Of a DNA stretch of 64,000 bases, positions 40,401 to 48,400 are shown piece by piece (position 1 is the stretch's first letter; every line of letters starts with the position of its first letter). The translations under genes and the position numbers were made by a program. The notes below the pieces were generated by a model. It was not told the DNA's origin. It was given only the letters and a program-made list of their open reading frames with translations, and searched no databases. The stretch covers positions 26,393,437-26,457,436 of the forward strand of contig NC_059500.1 in the NCBI RefSeq assembly GCF_018139145.2, written 5' to 3'. Source of the stretch: Gymnogyps californianus (Eukaryota; Chordata; Aves; Accipitriformes; Cathartidae).

Positions 40401-43400
40401 TGAAGACAGGGGGTAGGGCTGTTTTTCTTTAGTGCCTTTCTCTGAAATATCAGGGGGATGGCAGATGGCCAGCAAACATGGTACGGTGCCAGACGCAACA
40501 GTACTTTTAATAGGCTGAGAACTGTCTCATACTGTGTGATTGATGCACCTTGCACAGAGGATTAGGTCCTCTGGCATCAGGGATCAGGAATCTCTTCACT
40601 ACTGGTTAGCTGCATGCAGCAGCTTTTATTTGACTTCTGTAGCATAAATGAGTCCTTTTCTCCCTAGATTACGCAGACATTTTAACCTAAAATTCCCTAC
40701 CTCTTAAGAGCTACACCACAGCAATACTTCAATTTTCTTTATTTTTTCTTATCTTGTACTCTTGTGTCTTGACCTGTCATTGCAATCTCCTATTGTTGCT
40801 GTAAGTTTTCATTTTAGTAGAAAAAGCTGTTAAGTTTGTTTTCAGGTACAGAAAAAATTAATTCCAATTTATATTCAGAGTATATCATCTGCACGTCTGT
40901 CTGGACTAGATTTCCCTTACATGGTTGCTTGTACTTAGAAAGGAAAGTATTCAATAGCCTGACTGGTTTCTGTCAGTATTACTTCCCTAAGTAAAATTAC
41001 TAATTATTGTGGGTAATGTAACATCATGAATGCTGCTCTCCTTCATGACACATTAGAATCTCAGTTTGAGTTTGGAAGCACTTATATTCTAGTTGTTCTG
41101 TGATGGCTGTAAGAGGATTGTGACCCCAGACTTCAGAATCATGCTTTTCAAATGCATATTTGTACTGCCTTTGGCTGGGATGGAGTGAATTTTCTTCACA
41201 GCAGCTGGTATGGTACTGTTTTGAATTTGTGACCAAAACAGTCTTGATGTTTTAGTTACTGCTGAACAGTGCTTACACAGCCTCAATGCCTTTTCTGTTT
41301 CACATACTGCCGCCACAGCCAGTAGGGGTTAATCCACAACAATACTTTAAATAGTGGAGGAGAAATCAACCTCTGCACAAATTAATTAAATGTCTAGCAA
41401 GTGAAATTTAGCTTTCTGCTATGTATGTACCGTTCTCCAGTGGAAACAAAGAGATGCTAACTGTTGATATTTCAGTCATCAGTTTTTACCTTGGGGATTG
41501 TTTGGATCACGGTTCAGAACTGCATAGCGAGGAAGTAAAATGCCTTCAGCTTTAAGAATACCGTATACTTCTCTCCTAGAAGAAAAGAACAAAAGTTGCA
41601 CAGTAAGACAGCAATCCTGCCAATATTTGTATTTTACAGTCCATGAGTAAGGGAGGAGAAAAATACAATTTTTTTTTTTTAATCACACAGGATAAGATTA
41701 CATATATAATACTCATTAATATAATGCTTTAAAGGTCACTGACACAGCTGTACCTTTGCAGTGATCTCACGAATATCAATAAAAATGTAATTTGCTATGC
41801 CAGTCCTGTCCTTGCCACTCTGGCAGTGCAACAGCAATTTACATAGAACAATACTCTTGTTAAAGGAGATTATTAACATGAAGGGTTGAAAAAGTTTATA
41901 CAGGACAGCAACTGAAGACACTCAAAATCGCAAGTCTGCTCACTGTTCAGAAGGCTCCTATGTTTATGTATTTTGCTCACTATTGTTTTGTTAATACTTG
42001 CTATGCATGATTGTAGCTCCAAAACAAAATTCACTTTGAATAACCACACCATCTTTGAATACCAACAACTTCTATTAAGTACCCACTTAACAGAAAAAAA
42101 GACCTTTAGTAAGTCACAAGAGTTCTACAATTATAGGGGGTTGCACAGTTGCTATACATACCTATTTTATACATATTTTCAGAGTTTAAACTTTTTTATT
42201 TGCTGAGCTTTAGACAAATCTATCACCAAATTTCTACCATGGTAAATCTTCAGACATATCAATATAACAGCAGTAAAAGAAAAAACACATCTAAAGACAT
42301 ATCCCAGAAAACTATGCATACATTAATAAAGCATAACATTCACTGTAATTTTGACTACTGTACAATACACTGGAACTGTTGCTATGCAATAACAACAGAT
42401 TCTCACAGTCTCCAACTTAAAAGTAGTTTGCTGTTTACAGGTAATTAGTGTTACTTACCTGTCTTGTATGTGATACTGCATATTCAAGTCATTGATTATG
42501 AATGGATTCCTGAGTTTTGCATAGGCAACTGCTTTGTCCAGTGGAAATCCTAAAATATTTATTAAGGCAAATAAATTAAAATTACAAGACACAACACCAG
42601 TAAATAGTTTGGAACCTTCATATTCAAGATTTAGAGTACAACCAGAGATAAGCCATATCATTTAAGTGGGAGGATGCTCCCTCAACTATAGACACATGTA
42701 ACATCAGCTTAAGACAATCATGAAACTACACCCTAATTTCAGTATAGGCTGCCAAAAGCAGTAGTCCTGTCTCCAATTCCCTCCTCCTCACTCCACATGC
42801 CCTCCACTTCCATAAGGCCAGAACTAAGGCTTTTATTGCCTCTGCCTGAAAATATGATTTTTTCACTTCAGCCTACTCATCTTTGGTTCACTGCCCAGCC
42901 CCACAAAAAACCCTAGATATTAGCAGAGATACATGAATAAGTGGCCAGAGACCCAACACTCCCATTGAGAAAGTAGCATGCCTTCACCGTTATTGGACCA
43001 AATAAGTATTAGATCACCGTTTCCACTGGCTCCACAAATATTTACCAATGGAATAGCTATTTTAAATACCACGTCAGACAGGACTTTCTCAAGCAATGAA
43101 AACAGTATCATTTAAAAAGCTTGTATTTCGAAAGTCAGTTGTATTATATTAAAGAAGATTAATTGCTTCCTAGGAAAATCCAATAAAACTACAAGGGAAA
43201 AAAAAAAAAAAGACCCTCAAACTGGTTAAAATATTTAGATGTCAAAAATATTTACGGTATTATTAGAAGATTTACCTTTAGAATGAAAAGAAATGAGACA
43301 GTCACATAAAGGCCAGTTTTCTACTGGCTCATTCAAAATAACATCCTCTTCAAATATTACCACAGTTATGTACTTAAACATGGAGAGGCGTTCAAGAATT

Positions 43401-45163
43401 TCTTTCATTGGTTTGGACTTAGATTTCTTAGCCATTGAACAAATTCCAACTGCGATTTGTCTTTCTGGTGGCTGAAGAGGGGGGGAAAAAAGCAATTATT
43501 ATTTTTAAGTTTTCTCAGAACACAGCAGGATTTTAGCAGCACAATACTAGAGCAGATATTTTCTGTTAAAATTCATGTCCTACCTTTAATTTAGTGTTTA
43601 ATCAGGTAAATTGCTAGCAGGTAACAAAATGCAGCATGACAGCACACTGCACTGCATCCTTATGAAAAATGCCTCAAAAAATGGAACTGTTCAATAGCTC
43701 TATGCTACTTTTTGTGAGTATTGTATCAGAAGCAAATACACAGGATCAAAATCTAAGTCAGAAATGTCAAATCTGAATGAAATCATCCTTATGGCTCACT
43801 CTGAAATTAACTAGCAATTCATTTTTAAACTATTTAATTTTTCTACACCTACTTAGTAGTCGCAAGGCTTCTCATCTTATTACCTAATATTACAAGTGAA
43901 TTATGAAAAGGAAAACTAGTAAACCAGAAAATACTATTCTAGATTTCTGAGCTATTTTGTGCACGGACAGTTTCACTTTTCTTCTGCACACTTTATATTT
44001 TCTTTCATGTTATAAGCCTTCAAAAATTTCTTTCCCCCAGTGGTATCCCTAAGTGCAACAGCCAACCTACTCCTCTGTTTAAAAGAAACAAAAAAAAAAC
44101 CCCAAAACAGAACAATCCTTTATTTCAACTTACTGTTCTTTTAAAACATAGCCAATTACCTTCCCTTGCTAAAATACACTGACTGAATTGAGCTGAGCTG
44201 CTAGTTTTGCAATACTTCTCTGCATTTCCAAGTTACTTTTAATCATGAAGTGTTTTATTAATACTTCCTTGTATTTAAATTTTGTAGACATGCTTGCAAC
44301 CAGTAAAAATTTAATCTGACTATTGCCTAAAGTGAACTGTTACAGACTAAAAGAACAGCAAAATACAGCTAAAAAAATGACATGACAACTCATGCATAAT
44401 AAAATGAAGTTTGTCTTAAACAAACTAAAAATTGGTAATCACAGTGCTAAAATTGTAATTCAGAACACTCTGCAACGATAATAAACTCAGGTATAACTTA
44501 AGATTAATTTAGCATGCACTTTCTATACACCAAGACAAGGAAGAAGAATGGAAACATGTCGGATCTTAATGGAAACAACAGTAAGACAAAAAAAGAAATG
44601 TTGAGTCTGTTCAAACTGAAAAATCAAAAGTTAACTCTTCAGCAGTTGACAACACACACAAAAGAAAAACTCTTGATCATTTTTTGCTACTTTATTATCC
44701 AAATAAATAAAATAAAGGCTTATGCCATCAAGTTCATTCCCAGAATCCAAATCAAGTCTGCAAAGCTGGTACATGAACCTCAGTTGCCCTGAAACTCTGT
44801 ATTAAGGTCAAGCACATCTGCCTCAAAGTTCAAGGTATACTTACTTTTCAATTGTGCTGCGTTTCCAAACATAACTGACAGATCATTATCTGAATATGAA
44901 CAACTTCCCAATTCAGAACACCATTTCAGTATTAGACTTTTGTGATCTAATGCCATTTCAAAGTAAAATAACGCTAGAGAACATACAGAATAGTACACAC
45001 ATGCCCCTACAGTACATACAGAGTCATACTCTTCCTCCTCTTCTTCCCCATGGTCATAGAAGTGTTCGTAATCTGTAGATCTGGCTGAATCCAATAATTC
45101 TTCTCCATCTTCTCCACCCACGAAGAATCTAGGAGGATCATTCTCTGTTGCGCTAACAGACAT
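4324..45163 (-). CDS. PPIP5K2: PPIP5K2, diphosphoinositol pentakisphosphate kinase 2 (30 coding exons, complete)
   Basis: This is a bifunctional cytosolic enzyme. An N-terminal ATP-grasp kinase phosphorylates InsP6 and 5-InsP7 to make 1-InsP7 and InsP8, and a following histidine-acid-phosphatase-like domain removes the 1-phosphate (family knowledge). Thirty exons joined on the minus strand give 3750 bases, 1249 residues plus stop, with consistent phase at every junction; the human protein is about 1243 residues. Visible landmarks are an acidic N-terminus (residues 40-45), the kinase segment CDVNGF (330-335), the phosphatase signature RHGDRTP (398-404), a second histidine region TSESHVHSL (834-842), a basic run RRRRR (1013-1017) and a Ser-rich tail. 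The ATG at 45163 has A at -3 and an in-frame stop at 45185..45187, which fixes the start. The gene shares a CpG-island promoter with GIN1. All introns read as GT-AG except the one after coding exon 11, which is GC-AG. PPIP5K1 is the only realistic alternative; the head-to-head GIN1 neighbour and the sequence favour PPIP5K2. Confidence 0.97.
5074..5202 (-). CDS. PPIP5K2: PPIP5K2 coding exon 29
   Basis: This exon encodes residues 1173-1216, from [20 protein letters not shown] through [13 protein letters not shown] to [15 protein letters not shown] is conserved with mammalian PPIP5K2. The acceptor is ...CATTTCAG behind a C-run and the donor GTAAGT. Confidence 0.92.
5203..6761 (-). other. PPIP5K2 intron between coding exons 28 and 29
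   Basis: AT-rich intron with GT-AG ends. Nothing else recognised. Confidence 0.7.
6762..6893 (-). CDS. PPIP5K2: PPIP5K2 coding exon 28
   Basis: This exon encodes residues 1129-1173, [20 protein letters not shown] through [12 protein letters not shown]. The acceptor is ...CTTTCAG. The donor is GTACTG, chosen because it alone keeps phase with the next exon. Confidence 0.9.
6894..10672 (-). other. PPIP5K2 intron between coding exons 27 and 28
   Basis: A 3.8-kb AT-rich intron. A plus-strand open frame at 8355..8666 shows no family features and is taken as chance. No repeats were recognised. Confidence 0.65.
10673..10735 (-). CDS. PPIP5K2: PPIP5K2 coding exon 27 (63-nt candidate cassette)
   Basis: This exon encodes residues 1108-1129, [19 protein letters not shown] and TN. 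It is 63 nt, phase 1 to 1, so skipping removes exactly 21 residues. The two human isoforms I recall (about 1243 and 1222 residues) differ by that number. The donor is GTACGT, followed by a U-rich stretch. Confidence 0.93.
10736..11616 (-). other. PPIP5K2 intron between coding exons 26 and 27
   Basis: It contains a purine-rich tract (10794..10840, plus strand), which gives the transcript a pyrimidine-rich block just upstream of the exon 27 acceptor region, and a CA-rich block next to the exon 26 donor. Confidence 0.65.
11617..11736 (-). CDS. PPIP5K2: PPIP5K2 coding exon 26
   Basis: This exon encodes residues 1068-1108, [15 protein letters not shown] through KLTSSGFID. It is 120 nt, entering and leaving in phase 1, so it could be skipped in frame. 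The donor GTATGT runs straight into a CA-rich stretch on the transcribed-sense strand. Confidence 0.93.
11737..15068 (-). other. PPIP5K2 introns flanking coding exon 25
   Basis: Two AT-rich introns (11737..13779 and 13850..15068). No repeats, RNA genes or conserved open frames were recognised. Confidence 0.65.
13780..13849 (-). CDS. PPIP5K2: PPIP5K2 coding exon 25
   Basis: This exon encodes residues 1045-1068, [20 protein letters not shown] and SGL. It is 70 nt with donor GTATGT, ending one base into a Gly codon. VSENANYLRTPRT-like sequence is conserved across PPIP5K2 orthologues. Confidence 0.92.
15069..15242 (-). CDS. PPIP5K2: PPIP5K2 coding exon 24 (basic cluster)
   Basis: This exon encodes residues 987-1044, [19 protein letters not shown] through SIFGSWQQ. 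The run GRRRRRSGE (1012-1020) matches the region described as a nuclear localisation signal in the human protein. The donor GTTTTT is weak, lacking the usual purine at +3 and G at +5. Confidence 0.94.
15243..17599 (-). other. PPIP5K2 intron between coding exons 23 and 24
   Basis: A 2.4-kb AT-rich intron. Open frames at 16139..16348 and 16379..16696 on the minus strand have no recognisable features and are taken as chance. Confidence 0.65.
17600..17773 (-). CDS. PPIP5K2: PPIP5K2 coding exon 23 (regulatory tail begins)
   Basis: This exon encodes residues 929-986, from [16 protein letters not shown] through [20 protein letters not shown] to IGSVE. It starts the low-complexity C-terminal region rich in Ser and basic residues. 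It is 174 nt, phase 0 to 0, with donor GTAAGT. Confidence 0.94.
18526..18642 (-). CDS. PPIP5K2: PPIP5K2 coding exon 22
   Basis: This exon encodes residues 890-928, [19 protein letters not shown] through YRPASRE, the end of the phosphatase domain. It is 117 nt, phase 0 to 0, with donor GTAATA. Confidence 0.95.
18729..18836 (-). CDS. PPIP5K2: PPIP5K2 coding exon 21
   Basis: This exon encodes residues 854-889, [17 protein letters not shown] through MLYEDPNK. It is 108 nt, phase 0 to 0, with donor GTATTT. Confidence 0.96.
20185..20299 (-). CDS. PPIP5K2: PPIP5K2 coding exon 20
   Basis: This exon encodes residues 815-853, [19 protein letters not shown] through RYGALCD. It contains TSESHVHSL (834-842), which sits where the second catalytic histidine region of histidine phosphatases lies. 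The acceptor is ...TTTCAAG and the donor GTAAGT. Confidence 0.96.
20497..20624 (-). CDS. PPIP5K2: PPIP5K2 coding exon 19
   Basis: This exon encodes residues 773-815, [17 protein letters not shown] through TVNKLHPL. It is 128 nt with acceptor ...TTACACAG and donor GTAAGT. Confidence 0.96.
20973..20994. repeat. Poly-C tract, 22 bases
   Basis: Twenty-two consecutive C on the plus strand follow a C-rich GTCC/GTCCGTCC segment (20940..20972). The PPIP5K2 pre-mRNA would carry a 22-G run here, in the intron between coding exons 18 and 19. The length may be unreliable in an assembly. Confidence 0.9.
22245..22468 (-). CDS. PPIP5K2: PPIP5K2 coding exon 18
   Basis: This exon encodes residues 698-772, [17 protein letters not shown] through ALADIVIPQ. 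At 224 nt it is the longest coding exon, and it is nearly invariant relative to the family. The donor is GTAAGC. Confidence 0.97.
23550..23691 (-). CDS. PPIP5K2: PPIP5K2 coding exon 17
   Basis: This exon encodes residues 651-698, [19 protein letters not shown] through RMEDPKSAD. It is 142 nt with acceptor ...CATTGCAG and donor GTACTT. Confidence 0.95.
25692..25874 (-). CDS. PPIP5K2: PPIP5K2 coding exon 16
   Basis: This exon encodes residues 590-650, [19 protein letters not shown] through TADDYDK. It is 183 nt, phase 0 to 0, with acceptor ...GCTTCAG and donor GTTAGC. The SDSDSLSS stretch is a conserved acidic/Ser loop. Confidence 0.96.
26440..27645 (+). mobile_element. CR1 LINE fragment, endonuclease region joined to 3' end
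   Basis: Interrupted plus-strand translation gives CR1 endonuclease pieces: ITEMRW near 26670, WVRIRG-like LFVRIRGQ near 26840, GLHYRPP near 26883, and [18 protein letters not shown] near 27040-27085. From about 27490 it reads as a CR1 3' end (GAGGCTGTGGAATCTCC, then GTTGGACTAGA...). The reverse transcriptase is missing, so an internal deletion is likely. It carries many stops and is inactive. The left boundary is uncertain. It lies antisense in PPIP5K2 intron 15. Confidence 0.8.
28475..29106 (+). mobile_element. CR1 LINE, 5'-truncated 3' end
   Basis: The frame starting near 28442 encodes the C-terminal reverse-transcriptase/thumb part of CR1 ORF2 ([39 protein letters not shown]). A stop or frameshift occurs at 28876, after which another frame continues ([23 protein letters not shown]). 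It ends in ATTCTATGATTCTATGG at 29090..29106, the CR1 tail. It is a dead copy in PPIP5K2 intron 15. Confidence 0.93.
29387..29508 (-). CDS. PPIP5K2: PPIP5K2 coding exon 15
   Basis: This exon encodes residues 549-589, [20 protein letters not shown] through [26 protein letters not shown] is a phosphatase-fold core strand. The donor is GTACAA. Confidence 0.96.
29618..29743 (-). CDS. PPIP5K2: PPIP5K2 coding exon 14
   Basis: This exon encodes residues 507-549, [20 protein letters not shown] through MYPGGQG. It includes [12 protein letters not shown], strongly conserved in the phosphatase domain. The donor is GTAAAA. Confidence 0.96.
30419..30504 (-). CDS. PPIP5K2: PPIP5K2 coding exon 13
   Basis: This exon encodes residues 478-507, [20 protein letters not shown] through KTSSEEE. 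It is 86 nt with acceptor ...CTTCAG and donor GTATTG. Confidence 0.95.
31553..31662 (-). CDS. PPIP5K2: PPIP5K2 coding exon 12
   Basis: This exon encodes residues 442-478, [18 protein letters not shown] through KTVLEM, a helical part of the phosphatase insert. It is 110 nt with donor GTAAGT. Confidence 0.95.
31748..31823 (-). CDS. PPIP5K2: PPIP5K2 coding exon 11 (GC donor)
   Basis: This exon encodes residues 416-441, [15 protein letters not shown] through KKPKQLQ. It is 76 nt. The 5' splice site reads CAG|GCGAGT, so the intron is GC-AG. No GT donor gives the right reading at this point, and the next exon follows in phase 0. Confidence 0.94.
32762..32848 (-). CDS. PPIP5K2: PPIP5K2 coding exon 10 (RHGDRTP phosphatase motif)
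   Basis: This exon encodes residues 387-416, [19 protein letters not shown] through EVKHQ. It contains the histidine acid phosphatase signature RHGDRTP at 398-404; H399 corresponds to the family's phosphoryl-accepting histidine. The donor is GTAAGT. Confidence 0.96.
33405..33506 (-). CDS. PPIP5K2: PPIP5K2 coding exon 9 (kinase-phosphatase linker)
   Basis: This exon encodes residues 353-387, [17 protein letters not shown] through IVPTTSGTM. It is the linker between the kinase and phosphatase domains. The acceptor is ...TTCTTTAG and the donor GTAAGA. It ends two bases into a Met codon. Confidence 0.94.
34544..35743 (+). mobile_element. ERVL-like solo LTR (outer), split by a same-family LTR
   Basis: It begins TGTCCTGGTTTCGG and ends TTAAACCACGACA. 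The 5-bp flanks CCTTG (34539..34543 and 35744..35748) are identical. The LTR is in two parts, 34544..34609 and 35215..35743; without the insertion and its duplicated TTTGG it is about 590 bp. A TATA box lies at 35417..35423 and ATTAAA at 35615..35620. It sits antisense in PPIP5K2 intron 9. Confidence 0.92.
34610..35214 (+). mobile_element. ERVL-like solo LTR (inner), inserted into the outer copy
   Basis: This 605-bp LTR runs from TGTCCTGG to CCACGACA, in the same orientation as the outer LTR. It is flanked by the 5-bp duplication TTTGG at 34605..34609 and 35215..35219. A TATA box (TATATAA) lies at 34874..34880 and ATTAAA at 35080..35085. It has no internal retroviral sequence. Confidence 0.93.
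36259..36380 (-). CDS. PPIP5K2: PPIP5K2 coding exon 8 (kinase metal-binding segment)
   Basis: This exon encodes residues 313-353, [18 protein letters not shown] through DDCAKILG. It holds [12 protein letters not shown] (330-341), the acidic metal-binding motif that closes the ATP-grasp active site. The donor is GTAAGA. It ends two bases into a Gly codon. Confidence 0.96.
37487..37648 (-). CDS. PPIP5K2: PPIP5K2 coding exon 7 (ATP-grasp domain)
   Basis: This exon encodes residues 259-312, [17 protein letters not shown] through WKVCLAFK. It is 162 nt, phase 0 to 0, with donor GTAAGC. It carries the basic ARKSP and [11 protein letters not shown] segments of the inositol-phosphate site. Confidence 0.95.
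39446..39547 (-). CDS. PPIP5K2: PPIP5K2 coding exon 6 (ATP-grasp domain)
   Basis: This exon encodes residues 225-258, [18 protein letters not shown] through MPTDGTDVK. It contains the segment [12 protein letters not shown], whose acidic residues face the nucleotide in this fold. It is 102 nt, phase 0 to 0, with donor GTATGA. Confidence 0.95.
39947..40101 (-). CDS. PPIP5K2: PPIP5K2 coding exon 5 (ATP-grasp domain)
   Basis: This exon encodes residues 173-224, [15 protein letters not shown] through GGSQRLFRK. It includes [20 protein letters not shown], the nucleotide-binding part of the ATP-grasp fold. The acceptor is ...TTCTTCAG and the donor GTGAGG. Confidence 0.96.
41161..41341 (+). mobile_element. 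Old ERVL-like LTR with internal deletion
   Basis: TGTACTGCCTTTGGCTGGGA at the left and GGGGTTAATCCACAACA at the right are diverged forms of the LTR at 34.5 kb. The middle keeps CTTGATGTTTTAGTTACTGC. At 181 bp it has lost about two thirds. The flanks ATATT and ATACT are a probable decayed 5-bp duplication. Confidence 0.8.
41490..41575 (-). CDS. PPIP5K2: PPIP5K2 coding exon 4
   Basis: This exon encodes residues 144-173, [20 protein letters not shown] through DPNNPQ. The acceptor is ...CTTCTAG and the donor GTAAAA. It is 86 nt, and its phases (2 in, 1 out) join its neighbours. Confidence 0.95.
42459..42549 (-). CDS. PPIP5K2: PPIP5K2 coding exon 3
   Basis: This exon encodes residues 114-144, [17 protein letters not shown] through MQYHIQDR. 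The acceptor is ...TATTTTAG and the donor GTAAGT. It ends two bases into an Arg codon. Confidence 0.96.
43276..43471 (-). CDS. PPIP5K2: PPIP5K2 coding exon 2
   Basis: This exon encodes residues 49-114, from [20 protein letters not shown] to LISFHSKG, the N-terminal subdomain that precedes the ATP-grasp core. The acceptor is ...CTTCAG and the donor GTAAAT. The exon is 196 nt and ends one base into a Gly codon. It matches the family nearly residue for residue. Confidence 0.96.
45020..45163 (-). CDS. PPIP5K2: PPIP5K2 coding exon 1 (start codon)
   Basis: This exon encodes residues 1-48, beginning MSVSATEND and ending in an acidic stretch and EYDS. The ATG context is ACCATGT. The donor GTATGT follows a complete codon. 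The N-terminus is about ten residues longer than I recall for the human protein and is the least conserved part. The same exon continues upstream as 5'UTR to an acceptor at 45421. Confidence 0.93.
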
Positions 45164-45421
45164 GGTTACGAGATCTATAGAGGTCTATGTAGAAACTGCA
45201 GCCACTTTGGCAGCTGAGATACTGGGCATGCTTCCCGCTGACTCGGGAACACAAAAGTCCCCTGCTCTTTGATGTTGCTTTTGTGGTGTTGCCACTGTGA
45301 TGATGTTGTCTGCCAGACACTGTTTAACTGGTATCATCTGCTCATTTTTGGTTTGAGTTGCTGCTCCAAGAAAACCACAATAGGCTACTGCTTCCCTGAG
45401 ATGATACAACAACTTTTTAAC
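45164..45421 (-). other. PPIP5K2: PPIP5K2 5'UTR part of the first coding exon
   Basis: The minus strand has a T-rich tract and TTTAG acceptor ending at 45422, then about 258 nt of leader before the ATG. In-frame TAG at 45185..45187 precedes the start. The leader's other end would join a non-coding exon in the CpG island. The acceptor choice is inferred from signal quality. Confidence 0.7.
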
Positions 45422-48400
45422 CTAAAGGAAATATCCAAACAAACAAACAACAAAAAGAAAAAACACACTTGATAAAGGTACATAAAAATAAACACTTCTA
45501 ATTTAGGAAAAGTGTTTGGACATTTACATGCCTCTGAGCAAAGCATCAGAAATAAAACCATCCACACTACATACAGTCTACACTTTTACATGTATGTTTA
45601 GAGCAGGGGGAATAATTTCAAGATATTTTCAAACTACTGACGCAGACATTTTAAAAATAGATAGTATAACTCATGGAAGTAAAAACTGTCAAATGCATTT
45701 TTTGCCTAACTTAAGAAGGCTAAAGTGCAGAGTATATCTTTCATACGAAAAATAGAACAACAAAAATCTTCTCCAGTATTTGTGATATTTAACTCACCAT
45801 CCCTGTCATCAGCTGTTTTTTCCCCAGGTTTCCTGATCAAATGGCAATGGCAAACAGACAAAAATGCTAATGAAAACTATAATGCCTCCATTAGGACTAT
45901 TCTTAAATAGAAACTTATTCTCTCAAAAACTGAGTGAATGAATCTTCAGTGTGAAAACAGAATATATGTGCCAGCTTGATGTTTGCTTATTTATTTCCAA
46001 TAAAGCATTGCTTTATTTTCACACTGAAAAATTAATGTTTACAGAGACGTACACTAGCACTGCCTTCTGTCAAAAGTACTTCTAAGCACTAATGTACCAC
46101 TGAAGAGAGCACATATTGTACCCTTTTAGCCAGTCATTTGAAAATAAAATCTTGGCCAAATAACTTCTATACAGAAACAGAGACTCAGAGCTCAGCATTC
46201 TATTGTTTTAACTAGGTAACGGTTCTTGCTGTAAGTTGTGCATGGCTTTATATCATTAATTATAATCCATTATTACTACTTAGAAAATTAATAAGCAGTT
46301 ACTTGTTTAGAAGCTCATCTGAGTAAATGCTTTAGGTTGTTTATTAGTCAGATCATTACATAAGTGCCATGCAAAAATGATGTCTCAGCAGAATTGAATT
46401 TGTCTCTAAATATCTGTCAAAATTACTTTGGCTGTTCTATGAACAAAGTGAAGCAATAGTAAATTCCCAATGGTGATCAACCATTCAGCTTCCTGTGAAA
46501 GAGGATGGTAAACAGAGCAAAAGTTACCCAGAAAGAATCTGTCCTAAGTCAGAGAGCAATAGGTTAAGCGTGGGTAAACAATACAGCTCTTTCAGATCCA
46601 GAAGCTGAAGCTGAGGTCCAAACAACAGACACCTAAGGATCCTGGAGTGACAGCAGAGGATTAAAAAGATTCATTTCTTAAACATATTTGTTATGTATCT
46701 GCTCTCCTTCAATTCTGCTAATGAAAAATTACTTTCCCTTAGAATGTGAAACTGCAGCCATTTGTCCTTCAAGCAACAAGAACAAAATGAAATTTCAAAC
46801 ACCTAATTCATCTTGCTCCCACAAGAGTTAGAAATTAGGTATTGAGATAAATCAAACCTGTTTATGACAGGGTGAAGAAAGCGAGCTTTCCAAATCCTAT
46901 TTCTAGCAAGCTTCAGAAAGGCAGAGGTTATTGCCAACATATACTGGCAACTAATACTGAATTTTGAAATGGTATTAAAAACAAAAAAGACCCAAAAAAC
47001 TGGTAAAGCCTGAAAATGGAAGTTTAACAGTTCCTCTTGCATCAGCTTCCCCTCCCACTACCCAAATTGTGTAAATTGGAAACAAGTGTCTTAACAGCTT
47101 TTTAAAACTGAACGTTTTCTCATAAAGAAGCAAAAGCAACCACTTGAAGCAGATAAGCAGGAGGTCATCAAAAGAGGTTTTTTAAGCTCTCTTTCCCCTA
47201 CCTATTCCTGTAGTGCACTTTGTGAGAGCAGCAGAAGTTGTGAAGTTTGTGTGCAATTAATGACTAGCTATTTCATGAGGATCTCTGGCACTACCTGAGT
47301 CTCTCTAACCCAAAGTGATTACTTCTCAAAGCAAGCAGAAACCATACAAATAAAGACTGAAGGGAAAGCACAACATATTTGTCTACAAATGACCCAAAGA
47401 TATAACCTGACAACCTTAATTCTGTAACAAACCTACCTGAAGTTTTTCTACCTTCCTAACTCAAGAATCTGGAGAGCGTTGGTGTTATTGGTGGCAAGTA
47501 GACCTGTCAAGTGGAGCTTCACTTGTGGAAACAGACTTTGAACAGTCACACAGTCTGCTTGGAGTTAACAGATTATTTTCTGCAAGACTTATTACGTTGT
47601 TGACCCATCTGAAGGTGGATGAATTACTAGATTGCCACTCCATGATATTGTCACTGGACCCCAGGGTTTTCAGACAGTTTGTAAAAATCAGACCAAAGAC
47701 ACAGGATCAAGAAAAGATACTGACCATTTTCAGGCTTGTAAACTACTGCATGGACTCATTGAATTGCATACAAATTGGCATTCTGACTGCTGATGGTTAC
47801 CAGCTTATCTCCCAGACAGCAGATGCTGTAAGCTACTGTCATTAGCATAAATTTGAGTCAGGATATAATGAATAAATCATTTATTTTTTAGAATAAATGC
47901 TTTCAGAGATGGGAATTGAAATTCTTTCCCTCCAAACGCTTTGGCTACTATAAAAACTGAGGAATCCCCTTCTTTCCTGCAGTGTATCAAATAAAGAGTC
48001 CAAGAAAAGAGACGTGGAAAGAGAAATATGAGAGTAGTGACTGCAACTACAATGAACAACTTACACAAGTCTCCTAAAAACATCTACAGTTACCTGACAT
48101 CAAAAATGCAGTAAGACCTTGCTTGGATAAAAACGTGGTTCTCGAGTTGTACACCAAGGAGAAATAACAAATGGCAGAACAAGAAGATGGAGCTGTCTTC
48201 CTGCCCCAGAAGTACCGTCAATGCTGACGGGAGAAACTTCTAAGACACGGTGCCCTATGCAGAATTCCATCTTGCGGCCCCCGGAGCAGCGAAGAGTCTT
48301 CCCAGTACCATTTTTCTGTATTAATAGGTGAGCAGCAGCAGCAGCAATATAGGGGCAGAGACGCTCTATGTTAGATCCTCTCGTACTTGGTGCATGAGCA

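Larger units (their letters stand above)
35749..41160 (-). other. PPIP5K2 introns between coding exons 4 and 9 (non-LTR part)
   Basis: AT-rich unique intron sequence outside exons 5-8. A very AT-rich patch with the direct repeat AGGAATAAGGAA lies at 36058..36180. No genes were seen. Confidence 0.6.
41576..45019 (-). other. PPIP5K2 introns between coding exons 1 and 4
   Basis: Introns 41576..42458, 42550..43275 and 43472..45019. They are AT-rich. A 61-codon minus frame at 41736..41921 contains [10 protein letters not shown]; see findings. No repeats were recognised. Confidence 0.6.

Noticed and set aside
45185..45412. 75-codon minus frame before the PPIP5K2 ATG as coding sequence
   Set aside because: It begins at TTG, not ATG, and ends at an in-frame TAG nine codons before the real start. 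It is 5'UTR.
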